A DNA stretch of 64,000 nucleotides, from NCBI GenBank assembly GCA_947259505.1, contig CAMYLT010000008.1, positions 124,001 to 188,000 on the forward strand, given 5' to 3'. Position numbers and translations under genes: made by a program. Shown one piece after another: positions 17,408-25,897 of this stretch; position 1 is the first letter of the stretch; each line of letters begins with the position of its first letter. The notes under the pieces are model-generated. The model saw only the letters and a list, made by a program, of their open reading frames with translations, searched no databases and had not been told where the DNA came from. Origin of the DNA: an uncultured Porticoccus sp. GTDB taxonomy: Bacteria > Pseudomonadota > Gammaproteobacteria > Pseudomonadales > Porticoccaceae.

Positions 17408-18468
17408 GGCCAGTCCTTTGAAGGGCTCATGAAAGATCCCTGGCTGGACAGTGCCAGCCCCCAGTAGCTGGCTGCTGCCATTGGATCACCTTCCATGGGG
17501 AACAGCAACACATTCACCGGCAAACGTCGGGGTAAAATTTCCACTGCGTTGGCAAATAATTTGAGTCGATCACGGCCCGATATGGTGCGGTAGCCAGAGG
17601 CTTTTCGCCCTTGGGTGGGAAGTCCGTCGGTGATGAGGAACAGGTTGTCCGGGGCACTGGCAAAGCTGTTGACGGCCTCAAAGGCATTGATCAGGCTGGT
17701 GCCGCCTTCCGGTACTACCTTGCCGAGTTGGGCCATGGCTTGATCCAGGCCTTTGCGATCTGAGGTGTTGCGCCATTTACCCGTGTCACCAGCCACAGCC
17801 TTGGTGGCGGTGTTGAAAACGTAAATCTGGTAGCTGCTGTCGGGTGGCAGTTGTGCTACCAGCCATTCAGTGGTTCGTATGGCGCGCCGCCATTTGTCGG
17901 CCTTGCGTTTAACCGCATCGCTCATATTGCGGCTGCGGATCACGTTGACGATGGAATCTGACAGCATGCTGGCGGAGCCATCCACCAGAATGAGAATACG
18001 CTTGCCTCCTAATTTGAGGCCGGTGAGGTATTGTCGTTGTCCTTCGCCGATAAAAAGACGGACATTGTCGGCGCTGCCCTGTTCTTGTAGTTGGGCGGTT
18101 TCCTGTTCCAACTCCTCAACTTGCTTGCGCAGAATTTCAATATCTTGCTCAGGATCTTTTTGAGCACTGAGTTCGCGGCGGGTATCTGCGATATCGGTAA
18201 CTACCCGTCTTGAAAGTCCCTGGGCTTCTACGACTTGTTCATCCAGAATTGCCAGGCTGTTTCTCAGTGCTACCAGATCTGCTTCGCCGACCCGGATATC
18301 TTCCTGTAGCAGATTCACTTCTGCAGCCAGATTCGGATCGGCGGTGGAAACGGCACTGGCATCGTGCTTGAGAATCAGAAACAGCAGGGTGACGGCACCG
18401 AAGCCGCAAGCCATGATGTCGAGGAACGACAGACTGAAGGCATTGACACGATGTTTGGAGCGCCGCAA
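17404..18468 (-). CDS. Membrane-anchored von Willebrand A protein (VWA-1)
   Basis: A 354-residue paralogue of VWA-2 with the same plan: short basic N-terminus, one helix LSFLDIMACGFGAVTLLFLI (about 13-32), a long coiled coil (about 45-130) and a VWA domain. The metal site looks complete: DGSASM, a Thr in GGTSL and the Asp in LITDGLP. The start appears to be TTG at 18468, with GAGGTGG 6 bases upstream and no in-frame ATG before the helix. It begins 1 base after the actin-fold gene and overlaps VWA-2 by 4 bases. The conserved Asp at the start of the helix is discussed under findings. Confidence 0.85.
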   Translation of the reverse strand: MRRSKHRVNAFSLSFLDIMACGFGAVTLLFLILKHDASAVSTADPNLAAEVNLLQEDIRVGEADLVALRNSLAILDEQVVEAQGLSRRVVTDIADTRRELSAQKDPEQDIEILRKQVEELEQETAQLQEQGSADNVRLFIGEGQRQYLTGLKLGGKRILILVDGSASMLSDSIVNVIRSRNMSDAVKRKADKWRRAIRTTEWLVAQLPPDSSYQIYVFNTATKAVAGDTGKWRNTSDRKGLDQAMAQLGKVVPEGGTSLINAFEAVNSFASAPDNLFLITDGLPTQGRKASGYRTISGRDRLKLFANAVEILPRRLPVNVLLFPMEGDPMAAASYWGLALSSQGSFMSPSKDWP

Positions 18469-18469
18469 G

Positions 18470-19765
18470 TCATGCCACCTCGATCAAGTCCAGCCGTTCA
18501 TCACCCCACTGGATACTATCTCCAGTCAGCAGGTTTTCGCGGTCGCCGGTACAGTGGAGTTGTGCGTCTCCGCTGTGCAGGTGCACTTTTCCGCTCTCGG
18601 TGACGAGTGTGATATCGCCATTAGTCCCGGTATTGAACAGCAGGCCACGCTCACTCTGACTGATCGCTAACTGGTTGCCGATGGCATAGGCTCGGTGGCG
18701 GTATAGCAGGTGACTGGGCCTTGGGGTATGGCTGGGGGAGGGTTGCTTATCAGTACTGCTCGCCCGTTGTTCCGGGGTTTTGGCACTGATTGGCAGGCGA
18801 GTGATAAAGGGTAGTTGCTCGCTGTGACCGCTAATTAGCTCAAGGTGATGGAGACAACCATCAATCACGGCCGATGCGGGCAGTACTGCCGTTGGGGAAA
18901 GCTGCTCGGTTAATCCTGGCAACAGCTCTATGCGGTGACTGCTGAGCAGCGTTCCACCATCACGGCGCAATTCGGTCAGCTTGTTGCGCAGTTGAAGGGT
19001 AGCCCGTTCGCTGCAAGCCTGGAGTTGTGCACGACTGATATTGATGCGATAGCGCCCTTGGGGGCTATCCAGTTCAACACCGGTTTCTGTGGCATCGTTT
19101 AGCCGCCACAGCCACATGGGCAGGCGGTCATAGAGCTGTTGTTCTCCAGCTGCGGTGTGCAGCGGGTCAAAGCGGTACTGACGGATAAACTGATCTGAGA
19201 TGTATTGAGCGCAAAGGTCGTAGAAGGTTTTGATACCGAGTTCGGGTAGCAGCTCCACGGTACTGCGCTCCACCTCGCCTGAAGCGTTGAGCCGGGTGAT
19301 CACCGATTGGTGCAACTGGATATCCAGATGCAGCAGGGGGCCTGTCATGGCAGCCTGGCTGGTGGCAGCCACGGCTGCATCCACTAAGCCGATGGCCTGG
19401 AAGGGTGCGGCTTTGGCCAGTCCCAGCAGGATCGCCAACTGCTCCCGGTCGAAGCTGCCAGGCGCGGCAAAGACAATTTTCTCCGGACTACCGCTGTCCT
19501 GATGTAGCTGCAGTAACTGGGCATAGGCCAAATCTGCGTGGTGGCGGGCCAGCTTGCTGTTGATGGGGAGAGGGGACAGGTTTAACTGACGCCAGAACTG
19601 GTTAAAGCTCTGGCGGGGTTCCAGATAGGCCCTTTGCAATGCGGCCTGTCCGGTGGTGATTCCCTGGTCGGCAATCAGAGCGTAACCGGGACTGACAATC
19701 AATTCGGCGTGACCGTTTCCGCAGCACAGGCCGCTGTCGTTCAATTCAATAATCGCAATGCTCAT
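18470..19765 (-). CDS. Actin/Hsp70-fold (ASKHA) protein with FHA-like C-terminus
   Basis: A 431-residue soluble protein starting MSIAIIELNDSGL at 19765; an upstream TTG at 19846 would overlap the channel gene. The N-terminal two thirds read like an ASKHA nucleotide-binding fold: ELNDSG as phosphate-1 loop, then GLVDAAVAATSQA and LLHLDIQLHQSVI as the adenosine/phosphate-2 region. A proline/serine-rich linker near residue 340 leads to a beta-rich tail containing YAIGNQLAISQSERG and LLTGDSIQWGDERLDLIEV, which resembles a degenerate FHA domain. Both assignments are by pattern only. Its position between the channel gene and the VWA genes suggests a cytoplasmic energiser or scaffold. Confidence 0.7.
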   Translation of the reverse strand: MSIAIIELNDSGLCCGNGHAELIVSPGYALIADQGITTGQAALQRAYLEPRQSFNQFWRQLNLSPLPINSKLARHHADLAYAQLLQLHQDSGSPEKIVFAAPGSFDREQLAILLGLAKAAPFQAIGLVDAAVAATSQAAMTGPLLHLDIQLHQSVITRLNASGEVERSTVELLPELGIKTFYDLCAQYISDQFIRQYRFDPLHTAAGEQQLYDRLPMWLWRLNDATETGVELDSPQGRYRINISRAQLQACSERATLQLRNKLTELRRDGGTLLSSHRIELLPGLTEQLSPTAVLPASAVIDGCLHHLELISGHSEQLPFITRLPISAKTPEQRASSTDKQPSPSHTPRPSHLLYRHRAYAIGNQLAISQSERGLLFNTGTNGDITLVTESGKVHLHSGDAQLHCTGDRENLLTGDSIQWGDERLDLIEVA

Positions 19766-19784
19766 GTTTTGAGTTTGCCTGGGT

Positions 19785-20582
19785 TCAGTCGGTTTTGAGG
19801 TGGCGCAGCAAGTTGCTGTCGCAATAGCTGTGGGTATCCAGTACAAGTCGTTCCTGGAGCAGTTGCAGTTGGTGCAACATAAACATCAGCACGATGCTGA
19901 TGACCAGGGCGATAAACGTGGAGTTAAAGGCGACGCCCAGGCTGGCGGTTACCCCGGCGATGTCACCCTGAACCGCTTTATAGGCTTGGCTGAGTGCCTC
20001 GCCAATACCGCGCACGGTGCCAATAAAGCCGATGGAGGGAATGGCCCAGGCAATATAGCGCACCATGGAGAGTTCGGAGTCCAGTCGGTCGGACTCAGTA
20101 TCCAGCACCTCGCCCACAGCGCTTGAAACATCCTGGATATTGCGTGTTGAGCCAAACCGTTGCAGTGCTGCCAACAGGGCGCGGGGCAACAGATAGCCTC
20201 TTTGGCTGTCCGGCAGGGCCTGGATCGGTCGGGATAGCTGTCGCACATCTTCTGGTAATACGCGACCTCCTTCACCGACAGCAACCAAGGGTTGCGTGAG
20301 TAATTGACGTTCATCGAGGGAACGGCGTGCTTTGTAGCCCATGATGGCGCAGGCCCATAGCATCAGGACAAAGCAGGATTCCTGTTCGTAATCCTTCACG
20401 ACAATGTAGAAAGAGCGCTCCGCCACATAGGGCTCGCCTGCCGCCTCACGGGCTAACTGTTGTTGCAGGATGGCATCGGCGTTGGGGCGTATTAGCGTGA
20501 CATAGACCGTGTGTACAAGAATTAGCGCCAGTATCAGGGCAAACAACTGGTAGAGAAATTCAGAGGATGTGTTGTTGCGCAT
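19785..20582 (-). CDS. MotA/TolQ/ExbB-type channel protein
   Basis: A 265-residue inner-membrane protein with four predicted helices: about 12-28, 68-86, 172-190 and 215-238. The third and fourth match the conserved part of the family: IPSIGFIGTVRGIGEALSQA, then GVTASLGVAFNSTFIALVIS, where ExbB and TolQ have LGLLGTVxGI and a Gly/Thr/Ala-rich helix. Family members form pentamers that pass protons along an ExbD/TolR/MotB partner to drive mechanical work. No ExbD, TolR or OmpA-domain MotB is nearby; the adjacent VWA proteins are the only single-helix candidates. The start has AAGGAA 5 bases upstream. Confidence 0.86.
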   Translation of the reverse strand: MRNNTSSEFLYQLFALILALILVHTVYVTLIRPNADAILQQQLAREAAGEPYVAERSFYIVVKDYEQESCFVLMLWACAIMGYKARRSLDERQLLTQPLVAVGEGGRVLPEDVRQLSRPIQALPDSQRGYLLPRALLAALQRFGSTRNIQDVSSAVGEVLDTESDRLDSELSMVRYIAWAIPSIGFIGTVRGIGEALSQAYKAVQGDIAGVTASLGVAFNSTFIALVISIVLMFMLHQLQLLQERLVLDTHSYCDSNLLRHLKTD

Positions 20583-20641
20583 GACTGTTCCTTAATTCCT
20601 CAATGACGGTTTGCAGGGTGTGCTTGAGTTAAACAATATCA

Positions 20642-20878
20642 TCATATGTCCACTGGAAAGGGTACTGATAGATCCTCGGATATCTCCTCGCTAGGGTCAA
20701 ACTCCGCCGCGGTAGACTTTTTGTTGGTCGGGAGATTGTTTTTCTTGCTGGTCTGATCGGTTTTGCTGCTATTGGGTGTCGTTTTCGTCTCTGGTTGCTG
20801 TGACGTTGTCGGTTCTTCTGCATACAGCGTCAGTGACCATATGACACTGAGCAGTAGTATTGCTGTACGCAATGACAT
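20642..20878 (-). CDS. Small exported protein of the VWA/ExbB-like operon
   Basis: A 78-residue protein with a signal peptide (MSLRTAILLLSVIWSLTLYA) followed by a low-complexity Thr/Ser/Gln/Lys-rich stretch and an acidic C-terminus. It starts 6 bases after the PEGA/FGE gene, with GGAG about 9 bases before the ATG. No domain recognised; a flexible periplasmic linker or accessory factor is possible. Confidence 0.65.
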   Translation of the reverse strand: MSLRTAILLLSVIWSLTLYAEEPTTSQQPETKTTPNSSKTDQTSKKNNLPTNKKSTAAEFDPSEEISEDLSVPFPVDI

Positions 20879-20884
20879 TAGCTG

Positions 20885-22939
20885 TTACTCCACATAGCGT
20901 GCCACTCGGAAGCCGAGGTCTTCTCGGCGCTCAAGACCATAGTCCCGGTAGGATAGCCGTAATTCAGTAATATTGCTGTGGCGCCAACTGGCACCGCGAA
21001 TGACCCGCAACTCCCCTTTGGACGGACCGGTTGGATCTTTCTCTGCACCCGGGTTCAAGCTCAGTTCAATGCCATAGTAATCATTGACCCATTCCGCCAC
21101 ATTGCCTTCCAGATCAAATAACTTGCGATGGTTGGGCCGGAAACTACCCACCGGTGCCGATACGGCAAAGCCGTCGTTGTAGCCTTTGATGATTTGGGCC
21201 ACGAGTTTTGACGCGCTCTGATCGGCAAAGTTGCCTGCTTTATCCGCCGGGGGGTACTGCTGGCCCCAACTGAAACGTTTTACGCCACCGTTAATGGATC
21301 GGGCCGCCCAGGCCCACTCCGCTTCGGTGGGTAGGCGGTAGCCGTTGGCATTGCTGTTGATCGCACTGATCTTGCCATTTTGTTCGATATAGAAAGGTGT
21401 CAGCTTTTCCTCGCTGCTCAACCAGTTGCAATAACGGGCTGCTTGTACCCAACTGATTCGAACCACGGGCTGGTTGGGTTGGTCCAGTGTGATGCCACTG
21501 ACGTGGCTGGAGCTGTGCTGACGATCAAACTGTTTGTACTGTCGATTAGTCACCTCATGGCTGCCGAGGTAGAAAGGACGGGTGAGCTGCACTTCTCGCA
21601 ACACCTCATTTGCCTGACGCCCGCTTTCCCGCCGGGAAGCCCCCATAATGAAAGAACCCTCAGGGCGGAATAACAACAGAGTTTGCCCCGCAGGACTGGT
21701 GATGCTATCTGGAATGGCTGTCCATTTGGCCTGACGCTCGGTTATGAGTGTCACCTGCACCACACGGTCAAGGCCGGGTTGTGGCGTTATCGTACGGATA
21801 GCAGAGGCGAAGCCTGGCTTGCGCAATTCAATGCGGTGGGGGCGGGCAGGTAGTTTAAACGTCTGTCCCTGTGTGCCTTTCATTATTCCATCAATCCACA
21901 CTGTGGCATCGGCAGGGCTGGCCACGACACGGACTTCTCCCAGTCGGGCCTCCAGTGTGACAGCCACATTTTGGTGCTCTCCGGCGGCCAGTGACAGGGA
22001 GCGTTTGGCCGTGTTGTAGCCATTCACAAACAGGGACAGTTGGTGGGGTTTACCCGGTGCGAGATCGACATCAAGTGGCGTTGTGCCCTGATACTTCCCG
22101 TTTATCGTCACCGTGGCGCCGCTGGGGGTGCTGGTCAGGGATAAGCTGCCATCGGCGGGCTGCAGGTTGATTTCGGGTACGACCAGCGTATCGCCAATGG
22201 CGACATTGAGGGTCTGTTGCCAGGGCTTATAGCCCGCCAGTGTGACTCTCACCGTTTCACCTGCTGCGAGCAGCTCAGTAGTGAGCGGAGTGACACCCTG
22301 TGTGACACCGTCAATGAATACCTCGGCTCCAGAAGGCGTCGATGTCAGTTGCAGGTGTCCCCAGGCAGGCTCAAGATTGAAGGAGACCGATTGTGTTTTA
22401 TCGAGCCCTTCTATCAAAACCTCAGTGGCTATTGGCAGATAGCGAGTAGCGCTCAGTTTTAACGAGTGTGTTCCTGGTGTCAGATCGCGAACGTTGATGG
22501 GCGTCGTACCCACTGGTTCGTCATCGATCAGTACTTCGGCCCCTTCCGGCGTGGTAGTCAATTCCAGATGGCCGGGTAGCTTCTCCATGGCCAATTGCAG
22601 CAGTTGGTGATCTTCGGTTCCCACAGTGAAGGGCAGTTGCAGTGCCTGGTAACCCTCGGCCACAGCATTAAGTTGATAGCTGCCGGGACGTATCAGGTAG
22701 TGATCTGCCAATTCGAAAGTAAAACCGCCGCTTATGGAGGTGTCTGCCGTTTCCGGGGTAACTTGAACCACCAGGGAACGGGCGCTGAGCAAGAATGCCA
22801 GAATGAGCAGGCAGACCAATAGTGCCAGGCTGACGAGCACCGTCAGTGGTCGGAGGCGATATCCAGTATGTTTGCTGGTCTGATCCAGCGGGGTAAATTC
22901 TACCGGTTGGATGGACTCCTGATGCTGTTCCTTTGTCAC
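20885..22939 (-). CDS. PEGA-repeat protein with formylglycine-generating-enzyme fold
   Basis: A 684-residue protein starting at GTG 22939, which overlaps the previous stop as GTGA. A cytoplasmic tail (1-25) and one helix (about 30-50) are followed by a periplasmic part. This holds four to five PEGA repeats, recognised by SxPSGAxVxIDG-TPL phrases such as TPEGAEVLIDDEPVGTTPI and TPSGAEVFIDGVTQGVTPL. The last 260 residues are a FGE-sulfatase/C-type-lectin-like domain with FIMGASRRESGR, YRLPTEAEWAWAAR, LFDLEGNVAEWVND and RVIRGASWR. I do not see the catalytic Cys pair of true sulfatase-activating enzymes, so it is probably a binding domain. The PEGA stalk suggests it reaches toward the outer membrane. 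Confidence 0.88.
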   Translation of the reverse strand: MTKEQHQESIQPVEFTPLDQTSKHTGYRLRPLTVLVSLALLVCLLILAFLLSARSLVVQVTPETADTSISGGFTFELADHYLIRPGSYQLNAVAEGYQALQLPFTVGTEDHQLLQLAMEKLPGHLELTTTPEGAEVLIDDEPVGTTPINVRDLTPGTHSLKLSATRYLPIATEVLIEGLDKTQSVSFNLEPAWGHLQLTSTPSGAEVFIDGVTQGVTPLTTELLAAGETVRVTLAGYKPWQQTLNVAIGDTLVVPEINLQPADGSLSLTSTPSGATVTINGKYQGTTPLDVDLAPGKPHQLSLFVNGYNTAKRSLSLAAGEHQNVAVTLEARLGEVRVVASPADATVWIDGIMKGTQGQTFKLPARPHRIELRKPGFASAIRTITPQPGLDRVVQVTLITERQAKWTAIPDSITSPAGQTLLLFRPEGSFIMGASRRESGRQANEVLREVQLTRPFYLGSHEVTNRQYKQFDRQHSSSHVSGITLDQPNQPVVRISWVQAARYCNWLSSEEKLTPFYIEQNGKISAINSNANGYRLPTEAEWAWAARSINGGVKRFSWGQQYPPADKAGNFADQSASKLVAQIIKGYNDGFAVSAPVGSFRPNHRKLFDLEGNVAEWVNDYYGIELSLNPGAEKDPTGPSKGELRVIRGASWRHSNITELRLSYRDYGLERREDLGFRVARYVE

Positions 22940-24429
22940 GATACAGGCTCCATGCAAATCACGATCACAGGTTTGTCCCGTCCGTTGGCGGTGATCTGGA
23001 ATTCAACACGCACGTCCCGATAGCCAGGGCGACTGCCCACCGCGACATAGTTGCCGGGTACGAGAGACAATTGTTTACGGTTGAATTGCCCCAGTTCACC
23101 CACCTTGTAGAGGGTGACATGGGTATCTTCATCAGAGAGCATTTCCACAACGATTGGAGTAACGGCGGCGTTGAGGGCTTGTTTCAGCCGGGAAATTTTT
23201 TCCTTCAGTATGGGACCTGGATTTTTGATGCCACGGGCATCTGCCAGTACCAGCCGCGCCTGCTTCAATACCGCAGCGGAGGAGAGCCGCAGAGGGTCGT
23301 CGAGTACATTGGCAATGCGGTCATCCAGATCAGCACGGGCTGAGCTGCGCAGTTGACCGAGTCGTGCATCCATCACCGAACTATCGATTGTCAGTGTTTT
23401 GGCATAGCTGTCTCGGGCTTGGTGCCACTGCTCTTGTGCTTCCTGTTCGGCAGCAGTGTGCAGTAGCGATTGAATGGATTGTCGGGTAGCGCTTCCGGCA
23501 ACCTGGGTCAGTCCGGTTTGCGCGGCTTGGCTGCCTGGTTGCAGTTTTAGCGCCTCGTTAAAAGCGGCTTTGGCCTGATTCAGCTGATTACGTTCCAATG
23601 CGCTAAAGCCCCGGCTCATGGCGTCGTTGAATGCCTGGTCGTGCAGGCGGGTCTCGACCTGTGCTATGCCGGCGCGGGCCAGGGGATGCACGCTGTCCAA
23701 TGACAGCGCCTGATTAAACAGATTTTTGGCTTCGGCCAGTTGATTGTTTTGCATGGCCAGGTCAGCCTGGTTCAACAATGCGGTGACTTGGTCCAGTACG
23801 GCTGCCCTGGCCAGGCCGAGAGTAGCCTCACGGTTCTCTGGCTCGACACTCAACACCAGATTGAACTGCTCGGTAGCTTTAACGGCATCGCCTGCTTCCA
23901 GCGCGGTCGTTGCCGCATCCATGGCGCTGGCCAGCATGTCGGGAAGGGTTTTTTCCAGTAGCTCTAACTGGGTCAGGGCTTGCTGGTAACTGGCCTCGGC
24001 ATTTTCAAAAGCTCGCTGGCGATAGTGAAGATCACCTTCTGTGGCCGTTGCGAGGGCCTGTTCAAAAGCCTCTGCGCCCCACAACTGGATATTTTTTTGT
24101 TCCAGGAAAGACTTTTTTTCCAGAATTTTGGCCAGTACATCCTGCGCGGCCCTGCGGGCTGCAGCCAATTGGGCATCGCGAAAAGGGGACGCTGCCGGGG
24201 CTGAAGTGGTTGGGGTACCGGTCTCGGCCGGTACTGGCGGTAACGCTGGTGGTTTTACCAGGGATGGCAGGACAAAAATCACCATCAGTGCCAGCAGTGT
24301 GCAGATTGCCAATGCCACCCAGGTAGAGCGTCGCTGTTGCCAAGGAAGCGGCGCGCTAGTGGGCGGGGTGTTTTGGGTCAGGGAAAGCTCAACCGGTTTG
24401 ATTGGCTCAAAGTCGTGACTGCCTGTCAT
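22936..24429 (-). CDS. TPR membrane protein of the VWA/ExbB-like operon
   Basis: A 497-residue protein with an N-terminal cytoplasmic stretch, one helix (about 36-56, VALAICTLLALMVIFVLPSL), a Pro-rich linker, a coiled-coil segment and a series of tetratricopeptide-like repeats (about 110-340; for example AEASYQQALTQLE and AKNLFNQALSLDS). The last 80 residues (VGELGQFNRKQLSLVPGNYVAVGSRPGYRDVRVEF) look like a PEGA-type domain. N-terminal motifs PIKPVELSL and, in the next gene, SIQPVEFTPL are alike, suggesting a shared cytoplasmic partner. Only three bases separate its ATG from the 270-bp element, which must now supply the ribosome binding site; GGACAGG about 9 bases upstream is the best candidate. 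Confidence 0.85.
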   Translation of the reverse strand: MTGSHDFEPIKPVELSLTQNTPPTSAPLPWQQRRSTWVALAICTLLALMVIFVLPSLVKPPALPPVPAETGTPTTSAPAASPFRDAQLAAARRAAQDVLAKILEKKSFLEQKNIQLWGAEAFEQALATATEGDLHYRQRAFENAEASYQQALTQLELLEKTLPDMLASAMDAATTALEAGDAVKATEQFNLVLSVEPENREATLGLARAAVLDQVTALLNQADLAMQNNQLAEAKNLFNQALSLDSVHPLARAGIAQVETRLHDQAFNDAMSRGFSALERNQLNQAKAAFNEALKLQPGSQAAQTGLTQVAGSATRQSIQSLLHTAAEQEAQEQWHQARDSYAKTLTIDSSVMDARLGQLRSSARADLDDRIANVLDDPLRLSSAAVLKQARLVLADARGIKNPGPILKEKISRLKQALNAAVTPIVVEMLSDEDTHVTLYKVGELGQFNRKQLSLVPGNYVAVGSRPGYRDVRVEFQITANGRDKPVIVICMEPVS

Positions 24430-24432
24430 GGG

Positions 24433-24702
24433 TTAGGGCCTGTCCGCACTATTTTCAATCTTACTGCTGGAGGCCATTTTGTTGGCCTGCAAGGCATTTT
24501 GAGCATGGTTTAGCGAGCTAAATGAGCGAAAAACAACACGGCAAGGCAATAAAATGACCCCAGCCCGTCGGGTTGGGGCTGAAATTCCGCCTCTCTGCGT
24601 TGTTCGTTGTTTATTTGGAATAACCAAACTGCACTCCTCTCGCCTTGATTGGCAGAATTTCAGACGCAACAGAAAGTTCAAATTAGTGTGGACAGGCCCT
24701 AA
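24433..24702. mobile_element. 270-bp MITE-like element with terminal inverted repeats
   Basis: The ends TTAGGGCCTGTCCGCACTA (24433-24451) and its inverted copy at 24684-24702 match at 18 of 19 positions, and similarity continues imperfectly for about 15 more bases. The interior has no credible coding frame but has internal palindromes, for example AGGCC...GGCCT and TTTAGCGAGCTAAA. It lies inside an otherwise overlapping operon. No target-site duplication is obvious. The right end contains the TAG that stops the upstream gene, and the left end lies 3 bases from the next start codon. Confidence 0.75.
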
Positions 24703-25895
24703 ATTCCGCCGCGCTCGGCTTGGTAAATTTCTCGCAGCAGGGCTTTCCATTGCTGATACTGGGCTTCCACGTTACCGGTAAGGGTAACTGTGCGATCTTC
24801 CAGTTCAATCACCTGAGGTTCCACTTCGGCTTCCAGGGATTGGGCCATCTCGGTCAGGGCGTCCTCGTGAATTTTAAGTTCCCCCCGTTTTGACCAGCCA
24901 CTTTTGATCATCATGGCCCCGGCACCAATGGCCAGTGTTCCGGCGGCTCGGCTGGAGCCGTTATTGCTGCCAGCGGCCAATATTCCCCCGATGACGGCGG
25001 CAACACCGCCAATGGTACGCGTCATGGATTGGCGTTTTAGCTCGCGGACGGACACCATTTCAGCGTAACTGGCAGCACGCCATTCCTGATAGGAATTGTC
25101 CATTTGGCGACCAAATGTATCGTAATACTCCTGCATGGTATCGATGAAGAGGTAGTCCCGTTCCCGAATGCGGTCTATGCGTTGCAAGATGGGGTCGTTG
25201 TCGGCCGGTAAACGATAAATTTCAAGCTGGCCACTGGGCGTTTCAGTAATGTGACCGCTGAAGGCTTCCGGTGAAAAGTCTTTGGCAAACCGCAATGCGG
25301 AGATGGTGCGTAAGGTCTTGGCCTCGTCTTGCGGAAGTTTGTGACGATACTCGAGTAAGTCGTTGGCAATGCGATTAAATAACCCTTGAAACGGATCGCG
25401 TTGCAATTTGTTTTGCTGGTCGTAGGCATAATTTCCCACTGTTTCCGTGTAGGTTTTGCTGTACCAGTGGTGGTTGCTGGAGTCGCTGACATCAATGTCC
25501 AGGGTTAGCTTTTCGCCATTGGATTCAACGATTTTCCCGGCGACATAGACATCCACCACCGTTGCGTGGCTGGGAACCAGCCTGACCGCCCCCCAGGCGC
25601 CAGTTTTCTGGATGGTGTCAGCCAGCTGATTGGGTAAATAGTGGGCCTCGGCGGTGCGTACCGTAGGGGAAATGGTGGTGTCATCAGATTTGATGTTTTC
25701 CAGACCGGGATCAAAAGGCAATACAGCCAGGTCCAGCAACCGTGAATCATCCACTGGGGCAGTTTGCTGTTCCAGCGGTGTGACCACCGTCGTTGTTATC
25801 CGGTTGGGAGCACTGCAGGCACATAGTGACAACAGGCCTATAAGTAATACGACCGGTTTAATGGTGCGTAAACTCAGAAAGGAGAGGGCGACCAA
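24699..25895 (-). CDS. Lipoprotein, possibly truncated by the adjacent element
   Basis: A 398-residue protein with a lipobox signal (LLIGLLSLCACSAPN). It begins at TTG 25895, two bases after the stop of the preceding gene, with CAGGGGC upstream. The early mature part, LLDLAVLPFDPGLEN, resembles the beta strand of CsgG-like or TolB-N-like envelope proteins. A long helical region and a Gly-rich hydrophobic stretch (GGVAAVIGGILAAGS, about 298-312) follow. The TAG stop lies within the inverted repeat of the 270-bp element, so the original C-terminus may have been longer or different. Confidence 0.8.
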   Translation of the reverse strand: MVALSFLSLRTIKPVVLLIGLLSLCACSAPNRITTTVVTPLEQQTAPVDDSRLLDLAVLPFDPGLENIKSDDTTISPTVRTAEAHYLPNQLADTIQKTGAWGAVRLVPSHATVVDVYVAGKIVESNGEKLTLDIDVSDSSNHHWYSKTYTETVGNYAYDQQNKLQRDPFQGLFNRIANDLLEYRHKLPQDEAKTLRTISALRFAKDFSPEAFSGHITETPSGQLEIYRLPADNDPILQRIDRIRERDYLFIDTMQEYYDTFGRQMDNSYQEWRAASYAEMVSVRELKRQSMTRTIGGVAAVIGGILAAGSNNGSSRAAGTLAIGAGAMMIKSGWSKRGELKIHEDALTEMAQSLEAEVEPQVIELEDRTVTLTGNVEAQYQQWKALLREIYQAERGGI

Positions 25896-25897
25896 TG

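Noticed and set aside
20885-22939. True formylglycine-generating (sulfatase-maturing) enzyme
   Set aside because: No sulfatase gene nearby and I could not see the catalytic Cys pair; the PEGA stalk points to a binding role.
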